Assembly (NCBI GenBank): GCA_022749755.1
Contig: CM040449.1
Span: forward strand, 13,860,363-13,924,362
Direction: 5' to 3'
Source of the DNA: Azadirachta indica
Lineage: Eukaryota > Streptophyta > Magnoliopsida > Sapindales > Meliaceae
DNA: 64,000 nucleotides
Shown: in pieces, positions 11,554-23,336 of the stretch
Layout: the number at the start of each line of letters is the position of its first letter
How positions within the stretch are numbered: the first letter of the stretch is position 1
Notes under the pieces: generated by a model
The model's database searches: none
What the model saw: only the letters and a program-made list of their open reading frames with translations
Told to the model about the DNA's origin: nothing
Made by a program: the position numbers and the translations under genes

Positions 11554-12308
11554 TGATACCGGATAATGGGATTTTGTGTGGGGATTTAGGTTTTTACTAA
11601 ATAAGGGTTGAAACAAGTTCTCTTCCTAAAGTTTACAACAAATGAGATATAGAAACACCACCCTAATTTACTGCCAAAGGTTGTAGAACTCAAAAAAATA
11701 CTCACCACTTCATAAAAATTTACCAAGAGATACAGAGTATAAAACACACGAATTTTAATTAAAACTGAACTCAAAACAACTTGATATCAATACTACACGA
11801 ATTTTCTTACAGGGAAAGAAATGTCAAAGATTAGGCTAACAATCCCTAAAAATTTCAATGGTTAGGCTAACAACCATTACCTAACTTTGACAAATGAATA
11901 CAAACATTTAAAATTCTTTAAAAATAATCAAAACACCTAAGACTTTGAATTACAACTCACCAAATCCTTCTATCATCTAGAAATTAAACAAAGCAAATTG
12001 AATTTAAGCTAAAAAATCTTTGAATTCCGTGCATCTTGATTCTACTTTGAAAATGAACATGTTGTGAAGAAATTATCATAACTTTTTCTAAAGAACTCGA
12101 AATGCTAAATCATAAAGTTCTATAGAAAGTTTACTTCTTCAACGTTCTAGTGGAACCAACCTTGTTATCAAATATTGCTTCAGTGAATATAGTTTAATTT
12201 TCGAAATTACCCCTCGACAGTATCTTCATAACTTAGTAAATTACGGTAATCTTCTTGAACATATTGGCACTTAAGTTCTGCTCTTGATGTTCGGACACTC
12301 CCATGTCA
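11554..12308 (-). repeat. C1 3' LTR
   Basis: 755 bp; in element sense it begins TGACATGGGAGTG and ends GGTATCA. Compared with the 5' LTR it has lost the TATA segment near 11797-11806. U3 of both LTRs is copied from one template at transposition, so that loss came after insertion. The polypurine tract AACCAGGGGAGAT lies just outside at 12309-12321. Confidence 0.93.
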
Positions 12309-13570
12309 ATCTCCCCTGGTTAAAAAGACTTATCCTTGAGTCTATATTGTTGCGATCCTCATAGTATGGAGATAAATCTGAAACGTTGAATATAGATGAA
12401 ACCCCATAATTTTTTAGCAACTCGATCTTGTAAGCATTTTCTCCAATTCGTTGCAATACTTTAAATGGTCCATCAGCTTCAGGCTTGAGTTTAGCATACT
12501 TTCCAGGTGAAAAATGTGCTTTTCGAAGATGTATCCAAACCAAATCTCCTTCCTTGAACTCGACATGCTTGCGATGTTTGTTTGCAGAAAGTCGATACTT
12601 CTCATTTTGTTTCAGATTTCTGTCACGAACTTGCTCATGAAGCTTTTTGATACTCTTAACTCTTACTTTCGCATCTCCACTAAACCATTGAGCTGATAGG
12701 ATTTTTTCCATAAACTACCTCAAAAAGACTTTGACCAGTAGATTGGCTAGTTGATCGATTATAAGCAAATTCAATTTGAGCCAAAATAACATCCTATTGT
12801 TTGATATTCTTACCAACATAACTTCGTAAGAGATTTCCCAAACTCTGATTTGTCACTTCTGTTTGACCATCAGTTTGAGGATGATGAGAAGAGCTAAAAT
12901 TGAGACTAGTACCAAGTTTTCTCCATAGCATTCGCCAAAAGTGACTCAAAAACTTGGAATCTCGATTAGAAACGATGGTTTTTGGAATACCATGCAGCTT
13001 CACTACCTCTTTGAAATATAAATCAGCCACATTAAAGGCATTTGTTGTTTTGTCGCACGGAATAAAATGAGCCATTTTAGAAAACCTATCCACCAGCACC
13101 ATAACAGAATCTTTATTTCTTTGAGTTCTTGATAACCCAACAATAAAATCTAGACTAACATCTTCCTATGGAGTGTTAGGCACTGGTAATGGAGTATACA
13201 AACCCGTATTTTGTCCATAACTTTTTGCAACATGGCAGATCTTATACCTTTGCACATGCTTCATGATATCGCATCTCATCTTTGGCCAAAAAAACTTATC
13301 TTTCAAGAGAACAAGTGTTTTATCTCTACCAAAGTGACCTCCAACACAACTGTCATGAGCTTCGATGATAATAGACTCTCTTAAAGAACACTGGGGAATG
13401 CACAGACAATTACCTTTAAAGAGATAGCCCTCTTGCCGCAAAAAGTGGTTGTAAGGATAACTTTCACATTCTACCCATATCTTGCCAAAGTCTGGATCAC
13501 TTGCATATAATTCCTTCATTACTTCAAAGCCTATGACTTTCACTTGTATTGAGGATAGCAAGGAATGTTT
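12271..13570 (-). pseudogene. C1 integrase pseudogene
   Basis: Integrase with an N-terminal zinc region (EAHD, GGHFG, then YKIC where C2 has CKVC: one zinc Cys lost), the core with LDFIVG and GQTEVTN, and C-terminal ADGPFKVL and VSDLSPYYED. The second catalytic Asp is changed: SNRDSKF against SDRDSKF in C2. In-frame stops: TAG at 13166, where C2 has CAG, and TAG at about 12794, where C2 has TGG. A further break lies around 12710-12740. The reading frame crosses the polypurine tract into the 3' LTR, ending about 25 bases inside it. A one-base difference from C2 alters the last dozen residues. Confidence 0.9.
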
Positions 13571-14900
13571 TCGGCTAAGTGCATCAGCTACAACATTTTG
13601 AACTTTAGATTTGTGCTTGATGGTGAAGTTTAAAGAATGAAGAAATTCAAACCATCTAGTATATCTTCGATTTAACTTCTGTTGGCTGTTGATAAATTTT
13701 AAGGCCTCATGATCTGAATAGAGAACAAATGGTTTTGAAAGAAGATATTGACTCCAATGAGCCAAAGAGCGACAAATTGCATACAACTCCTTACTGTAAG
13801 TAGAATATTTCTTGCGAGATTAATTTAGTTTCTCACTGAAGAAAGCAATTGGTTTGTTTCCTTGGCTCAAAACACCACCAATTCTAGTATTTGATGCATC
13901 ACATTCAACTTTGAACACTTGGTTAAAATCTGGAAGTGAAAGAATGGGTGCTTGAGTTACCTTGCTTTTGATAGTGTCAAAGCTCTTTTGTGCTTCTTCT
14001 GTCCACTCGAAAGCTTCTCCCTTAAGACACTCAGTAATTGGAGCAACAATGGTGCTAAATCCTTTAATAAAATGCCAATAAAACAATGCAAGGCCATGAA
14101 AACTTTGAATATCATGCAAAGACTTAGGCGTTGGCTAGTTGAGGATTGCTTCTACCTTGCTGGAATCCATCTTGTTGCCTTCTTTAGATACAACATAGCC
14201 CAAAAAGACTAGGCTGTTAGTAAAGAATTCACACTTCTTCAAATTAGCAAAAGTTTTTGTTGTCGCAATGTGTCGAACACTTGACGGAGATGGTTAAGAT
14301 GTTATTCTTCATCCTTGCTGTAGGTAAGAATATCGTCAAAGTACACAATAACAAATTTTCCGATGAAAGGCTTGAAAACATGATTCATCAATCGTATAAA
14401 AGTACTAGGAGCATTAGAGAGACCAAAGGGCATCACCATCCATTCGTAAAGTCCATCTCGAGTTTTAAAAGCAGTTTTCCATTCATCTCCAAGCCGCATT
14501 CTGATTTGATGATAGCCACTCCGAAGATCAATCTTTAAAAAGATTTTAGCCCCATGAAATTGGTCTAAAAGATCATCTAGACGTGGAATTAGAAAGTGAT
14601 AATCAACTGTTATCTTATTTACCGTTCTATTATCAATGGACATATGCCACGATCCATTTTTTTTTTGGTACTAAAAGTGCAGGAACAACACAAGGACTCT
14701 TACTTTCTCGAACCAATCCCTTTGCAATCAGCTCGTCAACTTTTCTTTGTAACTCTTCATGCTCTTTTGGACTAATTTGATAAGCCACCTTGTTTGGGAG
14801 AACAGCTCCTGATACAAGATCAATGCAATGTTGAATATCTCTCATCAGAGGAAGTTCGGGCGGGATCTCCTCAGGAACAACATCATGAAACTCTTCAAGA
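13571..14900 (-). pseudogene. C1 reverse transcriptase-RNase H pseudogene
   Basis: RT motifs [45 protein letters not shown] and catalytic YFDD (14332-14343) are present. RNase H shows [17 protein letters not shown] and VADALSRKH. Breaks: a frameshift in an A-run (a 10-T run on the plus strand) near 14660; a stop after SKDEE at 14302 with frame changes to about 14120; a stop at 14135; and a stop at 13820 after FSEKLN. Each active-site region survives, but no continuous frame does. Confidence 0.9.
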
Positions 14901-15600
14901 AGTTTCTTCATGATCTGCGTTGGTTCATTGCCATCTTCATTTTCCTCAAATACAACTAGAACATAAACATCATTCCCTAAATTCAACTCCTTTCGACATT
15001 CCGAAATGACAAGTAAATTATTTCCCTCCCCTTTTACAGGTTTAGGAATATTTTCCATCTTCGACGGACCCAAAACTATCTTTGTCTCATCTTTAACAAA
15101 AGCGTAAATGTTTTTATACCCATCATGCATAAACTTTCTATCGTATTGCCAAGGTCTTCCCAAAAGTAAATGACAAGCATCCATAGGCACAACATCACAC
15201 AAACTTCATCCATATATTTTTTTCCAATTGAAAACGAAACAATACAACGTTTGTTTACCTTTATCTCACTGCCCTTTCGAAGCCAGGAAAGTTTGTATGG
15301 TTGAGGATGTTGCTCAGTTTTCAGGCACAACTTCTCCACCATTGTAGTAGATACCACATTCTCAAAGCTGCCACCATCAATGATGACGTTACAAACTTTT
15401 CCATTAGAAGTACATCTTGTGTGAAAAATGTTCTTTCGCAACCAATCTTCTCCTTCAAATGCAATGCTCAAACTTCGCCACATAATAAAGAATTCACCAT
15501 AATCAGCATATACAACATCATCTTCTTCTACTTCTTTTGGAACTTCAGCATCAAATTGTGGACCTCCCTCAATTTCTTCATCAGCATCTTTTTTAACTAG
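14901..15600 (-). pseudogene. C1 protease pseudogene
   Basis: Aspartic protease with an intact IIDGGSFENVVSTTMVEKL active-site region and HPQPYKLSWL. A frameshift near 15200 separates this from [11 protein letters not shown], the conserved end of the domain, which continues in the frame of 14633-15202. That frame also covers the acidic protease-RT linker and the EEIPPELPLMRDIQ entry to RT. A stop upstream of the domain near 15481 separates it from gag. Confidence 0.87.
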
Positions 15601-16631
15601 TGTGATAATTTTGCGATTAGAACATTAGGAAGCAATATGCCCAACACCTTAACATTTGAAGCATCGTCGAGAATTCGTGCTTGGTTGCTGCTGAGAGCTA
15701 GTTCCCACATCATTCTTGGTAGGAATCTTGGTTGCTGATTTCATGGTAGAAGTATTTTTTGAAATGGAGGTATTCCCATGATTGGAAGTGATGTCACGGG
15801 CTGAAAAACGAGTCCCACTCCCTCGTGCTTCTCTTTGTTGCTTCTCCACCCTTAGAGCCAGTCTGCACAGATCATTATAGCTCCAATAAGGTTGCAATTG
15901 GACTATATTTCCAATTTCTGACCTCAATCCTCCTAAATAACGAGCAATTGTTTGTTCTTCTGGTTCAACAATATCACACTTCAACATAAGGTGATCAAAT
16001 TCAACATTATATTCTTTTACAGATAGATCTTTTTGCTTGAAATTGTGAAACTTTAAGAAAATATCTTGCCGATATTTTTCTGGTAAGTATTTTCGCTTGA
16101 GTTCCCTCTTCACCTTTTCCCAAGTGACAATTTTACCTCTTCCTTCACGTACTCTTTGTCTCTTGAGATTTACCCACCATAAAGATGCATGCTTCTTTAG
16201 CTTGATGGCAACAAGCTTCACCTTCATATGCTCAAAAACATCCTTGAACTCAAAGATTCGTTCAATGGTGTGGAGCCAATCAACAAATTCTTCCGGCTGC
16301 ATCCTTCCTTCGAAATTTGGAATATGAACTTTCATATTAAAATCTTTTTTAAAATAAAAGTTTCGTAACTCTCTTGGGTGTGGGGGAGTGTTGCTGCCAC
16401 TTGACAAGCGACTTGGAACATGGTGAAAAGGATTTAAGCCCTCTTCTTCTTCGCTAAGAGCTTCATGGACAGGTTTTATATACTACTGAATTCTCTCTTG
16501 ATTTTCAAATGCCTCCAATCGTTGTTGAAGTTGCTGGATTTATCTCCTCATTTCTGCCATTAGAGCATCACGAGGATCAGCTTGTGTGTTTGACCTTCCT
16601 CATATTGTTTTTGGCGACGACGGGTAGCCAT
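15601..16631 (-). pseudogene. C1 gag pseudogene
   Basis: Probable start MATRRRQKQYEEG at 16631. A frameshift near 16595 and two stops (TAA and TAG, probably from Gln codons) precede the 252-codon capsid frame 15649-16407. That frame carries IPNFEGRMQPEEFVDWLHTI, ASLWWVNLKR and RKYLPEKYRQDIFLKFHNF. The zinc knuckle reads CFKC-stop-GVGHIAS-stop-C: two TAA/TAA-type stops inside an otherwise normal C-x2-C-x4-H-x4-C motif. Gag would form the particle and bind the RNA. Confidence 0.9.
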
Positions 16632-16641
16632 GGAATCTTGA

Positions 16642-16653
16642 GCTCTGATACTA
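16642..16653 (-). other. C1 primer binding site (tRNA-iMet)
   Basis: On the minus strand TAGTATCAGAGC, one mismatch from TGGTATCAGAGC, three bases from the 5' LTR. Its position proves the minus orientation of C1. Confidence 0.85.
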
Positions 16654-16656
16654 AAT

Positions 16657-17425
16657 TGATACCGAATAATGGGGGTTTGTGTAGAGATTTAGGTTTTTAC
16701 TAAATAAAAGCTAAAACAAGTTCTCTTCCTAAGGTTTACACAAATGGTGCACAGAAACACCACCCTAATTTGCTGCCAAAAGTTGTAGAGCTCAAAAGAA
16801 TACTCACCACTCTATAGAAATTTTCCAAGAGATACAGAGTATAAAACACACAAATTTTAATTAAATTCAACTCAAAACAACTTGATATCAATACTACATG
16901 CTTGAAGCCTATATATAGGCTTTTACAAGGAAAAAAATGTCAAAGATTAGACCAACAACCCCTAGAAATTTCAATGGTTAAGCCAACAACCATTATCTAA
17001 CTTTGACAAATGAATACAAACATTTAAAATTCTTTGAAAATAATCAAAACACCTAAGACTTTGAATTACAACTCACCAAATCCTTCTATCATCTAGAAAT
17101 TAAATAAAACAAATTGAATTTAAGCTAAAAAATCTTTCAAATCTGTGCATCTTGATTCTGCTTTGAAAATGAACATGTTGTGAAGAAGTTATCATAACTT
17201 TCTCTAGAGAACTCCAAATGCTAAACCGTAAAGTTTTATAGAAAGCTTACTTCTTCAACTTTCTATTGAAACCAACCTTAATCTAAAATATTGTTTCAGT
17301 GAATACAGTTTAAATTATGAAATTACCCCTCTGACAGTGTCTTCATAACTTAGTAAATTACAGTAATCTTCTTGAACATATTGGCACTTAAGTTCTACTC
17401 TTGATGTTCGGACACTCCCGTGTCA
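16657..17425 (-). repeat. C1 5' LTR
   Basis: 769 bp, TG...CA. It contains the palindromic TATA element GCCTATATATAGGC (16907-16920), also present as TTTATATAGG in C2 and the likely promoter. No long reading frame. Confidence 0.94.
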
Positions 17426-20301
17426 GGCCACATGTCTTGTTACTCAGCATTGCATGAGGATCACTGTGGTATATTTCATTTCGAAAATGGAGAAATTGAA
17501 AATATACGATTTTCGGTGCCGGAATTGTTAAAAGCGAAACGGACTCGAAAAACAATTTCAATTCGAGACGGGCCACACATCTTGTTACTCAGCATTCCAT
17601 GATGATCGTTACGGGGTATTTTATTTTAAAAACGAAGAAGTTGAAAATGCACGATTTTCGTGGCCAGAATTCTCAAACGCCAAACAGACACGAAAAACAA
17701 TTTCAATTCGAGACAAGCCACACATTTTGCTACTCAGCATTGCATGAGGATCATTGCGGTGTATTTTATTTCGAAGATGGAGAAGTTGAAAATGTACAAT
17801 TTTTGGGGCATAATTGTCAAACGCGAAACAGACTCGGAAAACTATTTCAATTCGAGACGGGCCAAACTTCTTATTACTCAGCATTACGTGAGGATCCTTG
17901 CGGTGCATTTTATTTCAAAAATGGAGAAGTTGAAAATGTACGATTTTTGGGGTTTGAATTGCAAACGCAAAACGGACTCGAAAAATGATTTCAATTTGAG
18001 ACAAGCCACACGTCTTGTTGCTCAGCATTGCATGAAAATTACTTGTGATGTATTTTATTTCAAAAACGAAGAAGTTGAAATATACAATTTTCGAGACGAG
18101 AATTGTCAAGCGTGAAACGAACTCTAAAAACGATTTCAATTTGAGACTAGCCAAAGGTCTTCTTATTTAGTGAGAATCATTGCAGTGCATTTCATTTCGA
18201 ATTGGAGAAGTTGAAAGTATACGATTTTCAAGGCCGAAATTATCAAACGCGAAACGGACTTGAAAAACGATTTCAATTCGAGATGGCCACACCTCTTGTT
18301 ACTTAGCATTGTGTGAGAATCATTATGGTGTATTTTATTTCGAAAACAGAGAAGTTAAAAATGAATGATTTTCGGGGTCGGAATTGTCAGACGCGAAACG
18401 GATTAGAAAAATGATTTCAATTCGTGACGGGCTACATGTCTTGGTAATCAGCACTCTGTGAGAATCGTTACAGTGCATTTTATTTCAAAAATGGAAAAGT
18501 TGGAAATGTACGATTTTTGGGGTCAAAATTGTCAAACACGAAACGAACTCGAAAAACGATTTCAATTCAAGACAAGCCACATATCTTGTTACTCAGCAAT
18601 GCATGAGAATCATTGCGGTGCATTTTATTTCGAAAATGAAGAAGTTAAAAATGAACGATTTTCGGGCTGGAATTGTCATACATGAAATAGACTCCGTAAA
18701 CGATTTCAATTCAAGACGGGATACACATCTTGTTACTCAGTATTCCGCGATGATCATTGCGGTGCATTTTATTTTAAATGCACGATTTTTAGGGTCAGAA
18801 TTGTCAAACGCAAAATGAACTCGAAAAACGATTTCAATTCTAGAGGAGCCACACGTTTTGTTACTCAATATTTCGTGATGATCGTTATGGGACATTTTAT
18901 TTTGAAAACGAAGAAGTTGAAAATGTACGATTTTCGGAGCCCTAATTGTCAATTGCGAAACGGACTCCAAAAACGATTTCAATTCAAGACAAGGAAAATT
19001 TCTTGTTACTTAGCATTACGTGACATTTCTTGCAGTGTATTTTATTTTAAAAACGGAGAAGTTAAAAATGTACGATTTTCGGGGCTGAAATTGTCAAACG
19101 TAAAACGGACTCTGAAAATGATTTCAATTTGAGACATGATACACATCTTGTTACTCAGTATTTCATGATGATCGTTGCAAAGTATTTTACTTCGAAAATA
19201 GAGATGTTGAAAATGTATGATTTTTGGGGCCTTAATCGTCACATGCGAAACAGAATTGAAAAACGATTTCAATTTGAGATGGGTCAAATGTCTTGTTATT
19301 CAGCATTGCGTGAGGATAATTGCAATGCATCTCATTTCAAAAATAAAGAAGTTAAAAATGTATGATTTTCGAGACCAGAATTGTCAAACGCGAAATAGAC
19401 TCGAAGAATGATTTCAAGTCGAGACCGGCTAAAGGTCTTGTTAGGATCATTGCAGTGCATTTCGTTTCGAAAACGGAAAAGTGGAAAATGTATGATTTTC
19501 GGGGCCGGAATTGTCAAACGCAAAACGGACTAGAAACACCATTTCATTTCGAGACGAGCCACACATCCTGTTACTCAGCATTGTGTGAGAATCATTGTGG
19601 TACATTTTACTTCAAAAACGGAGAAGTTGAGAATGTACGATTTTCAGGGCAGGAATTGTCAAACGCAAAACGGACTCGAAAAACGATTTCAATTCGAGAC
19701 GAGCCACATATCTTGTTACTCCGCATTGCGTAAGAATCATTGCAGTGCATTTTATTTCGAAAACGGAGAAATTCAAAATGTATGATTTTCGTGACCAGAA
19801 TTGTCAAACGCGAAACGGACTCGAAAAACGATTTCAATTCAACACGGGCCACACATCTTATTACTCAGCATTGCGTGAGAATCATTGTGGTGCATTTTTT
19901 TTCGAAAACGGAGAAGTTGAAAATGTACGATTTTCAAGGCAGGAATTGTGAAGCGCGAAACGGAATCGGAAAACAATTTTAATTCAAGACGGGGCAAACT
20001 TCTTGTTACTCAGCATTATGTGAGGATCCTTGCGGTGCATTTCATTTCGAGAATCGAAAAGTTCAAAATGTGCGATTTTTGGGGCCGGAATTGTCAAACA
20101 TGAAACGGATTCGAAAAATGATTTTAATTTGAGACGGGCCATACATCTTGTTACTCAGAATTCCGTGATGATCATTGTTAGGGATTTATTTCGAAAACAA
20201 AGAAGTTGAAAACGTTCGATTTTTTGGGCCGTAATTGTCAATTGTGAAACGGACTTCGAAAATGATTTCAATTCGTGACGGGGCAAACTTGTGTGAGGAT
20301 G
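17426..20301 (+). repeat. 145-bp satellite array, tract 3
   Basis: About 20 monomers, the right-hand continuation of tract 2 after C1. It includes a shortened monomer around 18165 and another near 19440, each missing tens of bases, and one with a deletion at 18775. Open frames up to 151 codons (17660-18115) are by-products of the stop-poor monomer. It ends where the B1 LTR begins. Confidence 0.95.
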
Positions 20302-21148
20302 TGATGCAAATAAGGATGCACACAAGAGCAATGATCCAATTCAGCTACCTAGTGGTCCCATTACAAGAGCAAGAATGAAGAAATTCAAGGATGCATTGAA
20401 TGAGATGATTCAAAGCTTGTGGGATGATCTTGCAATAATTTAGGAGTGCAAGAAAGAGTCAAATATCAAGTTTGAACTTCAAGACAATGATCAAAGCTTA
20501 GTAACATTGAGAAAAGTACAAGAAGGAAAAACTTGAAGATTAAAACTTCTATGGAATTTGAATTCTCAAATCTTTATAAGGTCATATTCGAATAATGTCT
20601 CAAGGCTAAGCAAGCATGTTCAAGTTTTTTATTTGCAATTTGAATCAGATTTTCATCATGATAAAAGTTTCGGATTCCATGCGCCATTTGGGCTAAGTTG
20701 CTGCTCAAACCCATTATCTATCTTAGTCTTATTCATAAACATATGTTATTTAATTTTTTTATATGTTTGGGCTATTAATGTTAATTATTAAGCTCAAATT
20801 CAGTTTGTTTTAATTTAAGTTAGAATAAGTTTAGTTCTGTGGTCAAACACTCCATTTAGGATTACTTATTTCTTGTACTCTTATATATTTAGCCACATGC
20901 TCTCATGGAAACATCATTACTCTTTGAAAAAAATAAAATTAAGAGTGTTTCTCTTGTTTTGATTCTTGTTTGAATCAAGATTCTTACAATTAAAGCTAAT
21001 TACTTTGAAAGTCTTTTATTCTAAGGTTCTATTTCACAAGTTGAAATTGGGTCGCGGACTTGGGTAAATCTGATTTACCTTTCCAAGAGGTTACTTTCAT
21101 GCATAAAGATATTGGGTCTCAAGTTTAATATACTTGAGGTTCGTATCA
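20302..21148 (+). repeat. B1 5' LTR (family B)
   Basis: 847 bp, TGATGCAAATAAGG to TTCGTATCA. The first ~235 bases encode the decayed integrase tail ([19 protein letters not shown], then a TAG near 20441 replacing a Gln codon). A TATA-like TTATATATTTA lies at 20881. No other frame of note. Confidence 0.93.
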
Positions 21149-21151
21149 GTT

Positions 21152-21163
21152 TGGTATCAGAGC
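21152..21163 (+). other. B1 primer binding site (tRNA-iMet)
   Basis: TGGTATCAGAGC, a perfect match to the expected complement of the plant initiator tRNA-Met 3' end, three bases after the LTR. Confidence 0.92.
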
Positions 21164-22173
21164 TACGGCTCTAAATCAGGTTTTATCGTTTCTCAAATTT
21201 GTCTGTTTTGTTTCTTTAGTTTCTGAGTTCGTTTATTTCAATTCCATTTGTTTTCGTTTTGTGTCTATTATATCAAAAAGTTAAAAAAAAAAGAGTATTT
21301 CCTTTCAATTCACAGCAAGTCAAGTTTAGGTTGTATCAAATCCAATTCGGTTAATTTAGTCTTTGTCTATTCGTTTCTTTCTATTTATTTTTGTTTGGTC
21401 ACTCCTACAGTTTTAGAGGTGCAAAAAAATTCTTAAAAAAAAAACAAAAGCAAAGCATTTGGCCAAGAGAAGAAAAAGAAGGAAGAAAAAGAAAATTTGG
21501 CAATTAAGGCAGTGTGGGGAAGCATATCGTATAATCTAATTTCTAGTTTGGAAAGGATGAAAAAAAAAGAGGAGCATGGGGAGGTGTTGAACGAAAATAA
21601 GGAGAATAAAAAGAAAAATCATATTATTTTAAGGAGTTCGACTAAATCAAGCCTACATTCCAGAACAAGTTAAGATTTTTGCTTCCTAATCTTTCCATAA
21701 TTTTTGGTTGACTTTCCTATTTTTGTACTGATTTTTTTCTCTGTTCTTAATATTTCCTTTATCATTTTTAAAATCTATTTCCTGGTTCTTGTGCTTTCCT
21801 AATTTGTTGCCTATCTAAATTGGTTTGGGGTAATTACTTTTTTGCTTCTGAATTTCCAATTTCCAGGTTAGAGTTTCTTCTTATTTCATTTTTTTTTCTG
21901 TTATAAGTATTTAGGTCCTTTTTAATTTTAATTTACCTTGATTTTATTTTACTTTTCATTGTATTTAGTAAGTTTATATAAATTTTGATTTTTGCAACTA
22001 ATTTTAATAAGAGAATTAGAGTGGAAAAAGGCTTAGTGTGAGCTTATCTATAGAAAAGCCATAAATTATGTGTGAAACACGAGTGAACTTAAATGATAAT
22101 ATTACTTGAGTGAAACACGTGAAGGGCTGAAGTGAAGAAATTATTCTTTTGCTTTACTAACTTGTCTTGCAGG
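21164..22173 (+). other. B1 leader, possible 5' intron
   Basis: About 1 kb of AT-rich non-coding leader with A- and T-runs. CAG|GTTTTATC at 21177-21187 and CTAAC-CTTGTCTTGCAG|G at 22157-22173 resemble a plant donor, branch site and acceptor. The acceptor sits one base before the gag ATG. Splicing 21180-22172 would join the primer site region almost directly to gag. This is inference only. Confidence 0.45.
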
Positions 22174-23336
22174 ATGAGTGGACAAGCAAGAAATCCACAA
22201 GGTGAGATAGATCGATTACAAGCCTTAACCTAGTTTTTGCAAGCCAAAGATAGAAAATATGGAGAGTTGGTTGATAGAATGGAGAGGTTGGAGGTTAGCC
22301 ACAAGGGGGCAGCCACAAGGGGGCAGCCACTTAATGCTCCTAATCCAACCATACAGACTAGGCGAGTACCAAGAAGAGCTCAATTAGATGATGGCTTTAA
22401 TGATAGTGAATCGCTTGATGATAATGGAGAGGAAAAGGAGGTGAGACCGAAGGCAAGAAATAACAACAATAATAACAATAGTGGGGTCAAATTGAAAATT
22501 TCATCATTTTATGGAAGAATGGATCATGCGGCATACTTGGATTGGGAAACGAAGATTGAAGTAGTGTTTGATTGCAATGACTACACTGAATCTAAGAAGT
22601 TGAAGCTTGCCGTGGTTATTTTCGAAGCTTATGCTATTACTTGATGGGATGATACTAAGTAAAAGCGCAGGAGAAATATGGAAAGGCCCATTGAAGAATG
22701 GAGAGATCTGAAATCCATCATGAGCAAGAAATTTGTACCGAACTACTACTATAGAGAATTGTACAATTAACTTCAAAATCTCACTCAAGAGTCTAAGAAA
22801 GTTGAGGAATACTACAAAGAGATGGAGGTAGCTATGATAAGAGCAAATGTAGAGGAAGATAATGAAGCTACAATGGCAAGATTCCTCAATGGTTTGAACA
22901 AGGAGATTTCTAATGTGGTTGAATTACAATCATATATGGAGCTAGAAGACTTACTTCACCTTGCTTTGAAGGTTGAGAAGCAACTGAAAAAAAGAGGTAG
23001 CACAAGTCGGTTTTCCTCCTATACTTCTTCATTCAAATCCAATTGGAGGAAAGATGACAAGGCTTCATCATCCAAGCCTAAAATCGAATCCAAAGAATCT
23101 CCCAAAACATCCAACCCAAGCGAAGACAAGGGCAAGCTTGATTCTACTACTAACACAAGAAATATTAAATGTTTTAAGTATCAAGGTGTAGGACATTATA
23201 AGTGGGATTGCCCAAATCAAAGAACCATAATCATGCTTGAGGGAGAGTACTATTTGGCTGTGAAGAGGGGAATGAACAAGAGACGATACCACCTCTTGAA
23301 GATGCAAGTGATGAAGAAGGGAATCAGCAATTTACT
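22174..23336 (+). pseudogene. B1 gag pseudogene
   Basis: Starts MSGQARNPQG. Capsid features are SFYGRMDHAAYLDWETKIE, SKKFVPNYYYRELYN and [19 protein letters not shown], followed by a Lys/Ser-rich basic stretch and a zinc knuckle [15 protein letters not shown]2 has Cys where B1 has Tyr, so one zinc ligand is lost. Stops at about 22231, 22642, 22660 and 22768 (Gln or Trp codons in B2), and a frameshift after the zinc knuckle at about 23255. A short duplication of the CCACAAGGGGGCAG phrase near 22301-22332 adds four residues relative to B2. A run of Asn codons (NNNNNN) precedes the capsid. Confidence 0.9.

Larger units (their letters stand above)
11554..17425 (-). mobile_element. Element C1: full-length but decayed Ty3/gypsy retrotransposon, family C
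   Basis: 5872 bp on the minus strand, with both LTRs, a primer site, gag, protease, RT, RNase H and integrase in Ty3/gypsy order. It is flanked by a perfect 5-bp duplication GGCCA (11549-11553 and 17426-17430), and satellite resumes in phase on the other side, so this is one clean insertion into the array. By eye about one base in ten differs between the two LTRs over the first ~240 bp, so it is old. There is no chromodomain after the integrase GPF motif; the clade within chromoviruses is not resolved. Confidence 0.95.

Noticed and set aside
21152..21163. tRNA gene suspected from the initiator tRNA-Met match
   Set aside because: Only 12 bases match, directly after an LTR end; it is a primer binding site, and no cloverleaf surrounds it. 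No tRNA or rRNA gene was seen in the window.
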